From Acidobacteriaceae bacterium (GTDB taxonomy: Bacteria; Acidobacteriota; Terriglobia; Terriglobales; Acidobacteriaceae), in NCBI GenBank assembly GCA_003140785.1, contig PLKY01000093.1:1-7692 (forward strand): a stretch of DNA of 7,692 nt, given 5' to 3'. Shown piece after piece: positions 5,808 through 7,692 of this stretch. Within the stretch, counting starts at the first letter, position 1. The number at the start of each line of letters is the position of its first letter. The notes beneath the pieces are model-generated. The model worked only from the letters and a program-made list of their open reading frames with translations. It made no database searches and was not told where the DNA came from. The position numbers were made by a program, and so were the translations under genes.

Positions 5808-6677
5808 TTACACGACCCTGGACTGTGCGGGCGACGGATTCAGGGCAGCGAAGGAGATGAGATCGACTGCGGGGAATTCGCGGATGGCGTGCAGGGCATT
5901 GCGTTCGATGTCCCGTGACGCGCGGAGACGCGTTTGAATTTTGTCTAGGTCGGCGTCGTTGTAACCGGGATGAGTGACCAGCTCCCATGTGCCCGAGGGG
6001 AGTTGCTGGAGCAATGAGCGTACGGTGTCTGCGTTGACGACGCCGGTGGCGGCAACTGCGATGGTTCCGTCCGTGGTGCTGAGGCCCTCCTCGGAGAGGA
6101 TACGGCGGAAGTAGGGTCCGAAGCGGCGCAGGGCGAAGACTTCGGCGCTGCGGACGATCGACGCGCGTGGCGATGCGCGGACTGCCCATTCCGGCTCGAA
6201 GGGATTACGCACTGCATGAATGCCGGCTTTTGCGGCCGCTCGCAGGACCGGGCGCAGGACAGCGGGGAAGATGTGTGTGTGCTTATGAGTGTCGATGTGG
6301 GTGAGGCAGAGGCCTCGATGCTGGAGCAGTGCAATCTGCGCGGCAGCTTCGGCCTCGATTTCGGCAGAGCGGATGCGGCCGGTGAAGAGCCGCGATAGAA
6401 ATGCGGTCAGCTTGGGAGGAAAACAGCCGGTCCGGGAGTCGATGAGGGTGGGGATTTCGCGCGGAGAAAGGACTGGTTCGCCATCGACGAGCACAATGTG
6501 GCAGCCCACACCGAGGCTCGGATTTTGAAGAGCGAGCGCGATGGCCGGTTCGGTCGCGGCCGCTTTGGCCATGAGGGTGGTGCTGGTGAGCACGCCGGCT
6601 TGATGCAACTCCACAATGGCGCGGTTTACTCCGGAGGTCAGGCCGAAGTCATCGGCGTTGACAATGAGACGGCTCAC
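5808..6677 (-). CDS. ChbG/HpnK (YdjC) family carbohydrate deacetylase
   Basis: This 289-residue metal-dependent deacetylase has the YdjC fold and removes acetyl groups from GlcNAc-containing sugars or conjugates. It begins RLIVNADDFGLTSGVN with the Asp9-Asp10 pair, then LGVGCHIVLVDGEPVL (55-70, with His60). The metal site HIDTHKHTH follows (127-135, with His127, Asp129, His131, His133), and VTHPGY (234-239, with His236) lies near the C-terminus. All the expected ligand and catalytic positions are present. The GVGxHxVLVDGxPVL and IPTLID pattern is closer to HpnK, which deacetylates a GlcNAc-hopanoid, than to the chitobiose enzyme ChbG, but no hopanoid gene is visible here. The start is GTG at 6677-6675 with no Shine-Dalgarno. 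A TACACT box ends 6 bases before it, so the message may be leaderless. It is followed by bshA, whose product is a GlcNAc conjugate needing deacetylation; a role there is inference. Confidence 0.9.
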   Translation of the reverse strand: MSRLIVNADDFGLTSGVNRAIVELHQAGVLTSTTLMAKAAATEPAIALALQNPSLGVGCHIVLVDGEPVLSPREIPTLIDSRTGCFPPKLTAFLSRLFTGRIRSAEIEAEAAAQIALLQHRGLCLTHIDTHKHTHIFPAVLRPVLRAAAKAGIHAVRNPFEPEWAVRASPRASIVRSAEVFALRRFGPYFRRILSEEGLSTTDGTIAVAATGVVNADTVRSLLQQLPSGTWELVTHPGYNDADLDKIQTRLRASRDIERNALHAIREFPAVDLISFAALNPSPAQSRVV

Positions 6678-6683
6678 GGGGCA

Positions 6684-6689
6684 AGTGTA
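6684..6689 (-). promoter_or_regulatory. possible -10 box of a leaderless deacetylase-bshA transcript
   Basis: On the minus strand TACACT (6689 down to 6684) ends 6 bases before the GTG start at 6677, which places transcription initiation at or beside the start codon. No good -35 is visible 16-18 bases upstream. The lack of any purine-rich ribosome binding site before the GTG agrees with a leaderless message, but the promoter itself is weakly supported. Confidence 0.3.
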
Positions 6690-6718
6690 TCAACGCGGGC
6701 CGAAGGGGGCACTGTGAC

Positions 6719-6749
6719 TCGACGCGAGGAAGAAGGGCGCTGGTATCAT
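6719..6749 (+). promoter_or_regulatory. probable tRNA promoter with extended -10 (TGGTATCAT)
   Basis: TATCAT at 6744-6749 is preceded by TGG (6741-6743), forming a TGn extended -10. A partial -35, TCGACG at 6719-6724 (four of six consensus bases), lies 19 bases upstream, a long spacer that an extended -10 can tolerate. Transcription would begin near 6756, about 26 bases before the mature tRNA. It is divergent from the deacetylase gene. Confidence 0.5.
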
Positions 6750-6755
6750 GACTGT

Positions 6756-6769
6756 AGACCGCACGGTCT
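6756..6769 (+). repeat. small dyad in the tRNA leader (AGACCG/CGGTCT)
   Basis: AGACCG (6756-6761) is complementary to CGGTCT (6764-6769), folding as at least a 5-bp stem with a GCAC loop. It lies at the predicted 5' end of the tRNA precursor and may be a leader hairpin that is removed with the leader by RNase P. Confidence 0.35.
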
Positions 6770-6781
6770 CCCACCATAAGT

Positions 6782-6858
6782 GGGCGGTTAGCTCAGTTGG
6801 TTAGAGCGCCTGCCTTACAAGCAGGAAGTCGGGGGTTCGAGTCCCTCACTGCCCACCA
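6782..6858 (+). tRNA. tRNA-Val, anticodon TAC
   Basis: This is a complete cloverleaf. The acceptor arm GGGCGGT (6782-6788) pairs with ACTGCCC (6848-6854), with one G-U. The D-arm is GCTC/GAGC with AGTTGGTTA in the loop. The anticodon arm is CCTGC/GCAGG with loop CTTACAA, giving anticodon TAC at 6816-6818, which reads valine codons GTA and GTG. The variable loop is 5 bases, and the T-arm is GGGGG/CCCTC with TTCGAGT. The discriminator is A6855 and the CCA (6856-6858) is encoded in the DNA. It stands alone, with no other tRNA in the window. Confidence 0.98.
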
Positions 6859-6920
6859 CTCCCAATTCCAAAGCCGCCCGAAATAGTCCACAATAAGCAC
6901 ATTTTATTGCAGTTAGTTGA
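6859..6920 (+). other. tRNA 3' flank containing an AT-rich hairpin
   Basis: This short spacer separates the tRNA from the propeller gene. CAATAA (6891-6896) is complementary to TTATTG (6904-6909) with a 7-base loop, and the region is more AT-rich than its neighbours. It could end the tRNA transcript, but the stem is weak and is not followed by a T-run. All that separates it from the first recognisable propeller codons is an in-frame TGA (6918-6920). Confidence 0.3.
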
Positions 6921-6947
6921 AAACTGTGGTCCCCTGATGGTCACTAT

Positions 6948-7676
6948 GTGGCATACGTCACCTTCCCCGAAGGCATTCTATTCAGGGCTAATCGGGACGG
7001 AAGCAACCCGATGCAGTTAACCGACCCTCCGATGTATCCCACTCTGCTTCGCTGGTCGCCCGACGGGACTCAGATCCTCTTCTGTGCTCTGGATTCGGAG
7101 GGAGATACAAAAACCTACATCATTTCTTCTCAGGGCGGTGCTCCGCAGCTGGTTCTTCCCGAAGACAAGGGACAACAGAGCGATCCGAACTGGTCTCCCG
7201 ACGGGCACAAGATTGTCTTTTCTTCGTCAGAAGCAGGGTGGTACGGTACACACCCGGTGGAAGAGATCCTCGACCTCACCACTCATCAGGCTTCTACTCT
7301 CCCAGGGTCGGAAGGAACGAGGTCGCCGCGCTGGTCTCCAGACGGCCGGTATCTCGCAGCGATCTTCGGTTTTAATGGTTTGAAGGTCTTCGACTTCAAA
7401 ACGCAACACTGGTCAGAACTGCAAAAGGGACAGATCGGCTTTCCTAGCTGGTCGCGAGATGGCCGTTATATCTATTTCGTGCGCTGGGTAAATGATGCGG
7501 GCGTGTACCGAATCAATCCCTCAGGCGATGATGAGGAGCGCGTTGTCGATCTGCATGGATTTCCTCACACAGGGGTGTTCACTCTTTGGATGGGTCTTGA
7601 TCCGGAAGACGCGCCGCTGCTGCTGCGCGATGCGGGAACGGACGACATTTATGCGCTCAGCCTGGAGGAGAAGTAA
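6948..7676 (+). CDS. PD40/TolB-like beta-propeller protein, probably 5'-truncated remnant
   Basis: This reading frame encodes beta-propeller blades of the WD40-like (PD40) type found in TolB and in many Acidobacterial regulators and peptidases. WSPDG-type motifs occur at 7053 (RWSPDGTQILF), 7191 (NWSPDGHKIVF), 7332 (RWSPDGRYLAA) and 7449 (SWSRDGRYIYF). With a further copy upstream at 6927, they are spaced 39-47 codons apart, as propeller blades should be. The listed start is GTG at 6948 (242 residues), with no good ribosome binding site. That cannot be the ancestral start, because the codons before it (6921-6947) read KLWSPDGHY in the same frame, directly after a TGA at 6918-6920, with no ATG, GTG or TTG between. 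The N-terminal part, commonly a winged-helix DNA-binding domain and a membrane segment or else more blades, is missing. It has no signal peptide. It is probably a pseudogene, or a short cytosolic propeller translated from GTG. Confidence 0.7.
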   Translation: MAYVTFPEGILFRANRDGSNPMQLTDPPMYPTLLRWSPDGTQILFCALDSEGDTKTYIISSQGGAPQLVLPEDKGQQSDPNWSPDGHKIVFSSSEAGWYGTHPVEEILDLTTHQASTLPGSEGTRSPRWSPDGRYLAAIFGFNGLKVFDFKTQHWSELQKGQIGFPSWSRDGRYIYFVRWVNDAGVYRINPSGDDEERVVDLHGFPHTGVFTLWMGLDPEDAPLLLRDAGTDDIYALSLEEK

Positions 7677-7692
7677 AAAAGTAGCCGCATTG

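Noticed and set aside
5731..6189. In-frame 153-codon extension upstream of bshA
   Set aside because: It overlaps the deacetylase coding sequence in another frame, is Arg/Pro/His-rich and has no GT4 similarity. MRIGITCYP at 5730 is the family N-terminus and has a GGAG site.

Overview
The window looks like chromosomal DNA of a GC-rich soil bacterium, most probably Acidobacteriota (class Terriglobia). This is inference from gene content and style: a bacillithiol-type glycosyltransferase (BshA), a secreted 3-keto-disaccharide hydrolase/DUF1080 protein, PD40 beta-propeller repeats, a DrrAB-like ABC exporter and GGGGACCCC-type hairpin repeats in one region. No plasmid, phage, transposase or CRISPR gene is visible.

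Layout. At 3-1534 (+) lies the 3' end of an ABC exporter ATPase, overlapping its ABC-2 permease by 4 bases. A 287-base spacer (1535-1821) holds two inverted repeats, a perfect 12-bp palindrome and a hairpin over the next ribosome binding site. It is followed by an aldo/keto reductase (1822-2700) and an exported DUF1080 protein (2790-3575). The 259-base spacer at 3576-3834 carries two tandem hairpin units whose stems differ by compensating base changes. Next come a 60-residue unknown protein (3835-4017) and a half-length, active-site-poor 3-hydroxyacyl-CoA-dehydrogenase-like Rossmann protein (4025-4573). On the minus strand, ending 11 bases away, is a pair transcribed leftward: an HpnK/ChbG (YdjC) deacetylase (6677-5808) and then bshA (5730-4585). 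Divergent from that pair is a tRNA-Val(TAC) at 6782-6858, followed by a beta-propeller gene that appears to have lost its 5' end (coding similarity from about 6921, stop at 7676).

How the genes fit together. The exporter pair forms one transporter of unknown substrate. The deacetylase and bshA together suggest handling of GlcNAc conjugates: BshA makes GlcNAc-malate, and a deacetylase is the next enzyme needed for bacillithiol. The enzyme here belongs to the YdjC family rather than the usual PIG-L/LmbE family, so its role in that pathway is only a hypothesis. The reductase, the DUF1080 protein and the small-protein/Rossmann pair show no clear pathway link to each other.

The most unusual signals are the covarying twin hairpins at 3631-3720, the deacetylase-bshA pairing, the Rossmann protein without its catalytic histidine, and the truncated propeller gene beside a tRNA. 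I see no complete new multi-gene system, and nothing here should be read as one.
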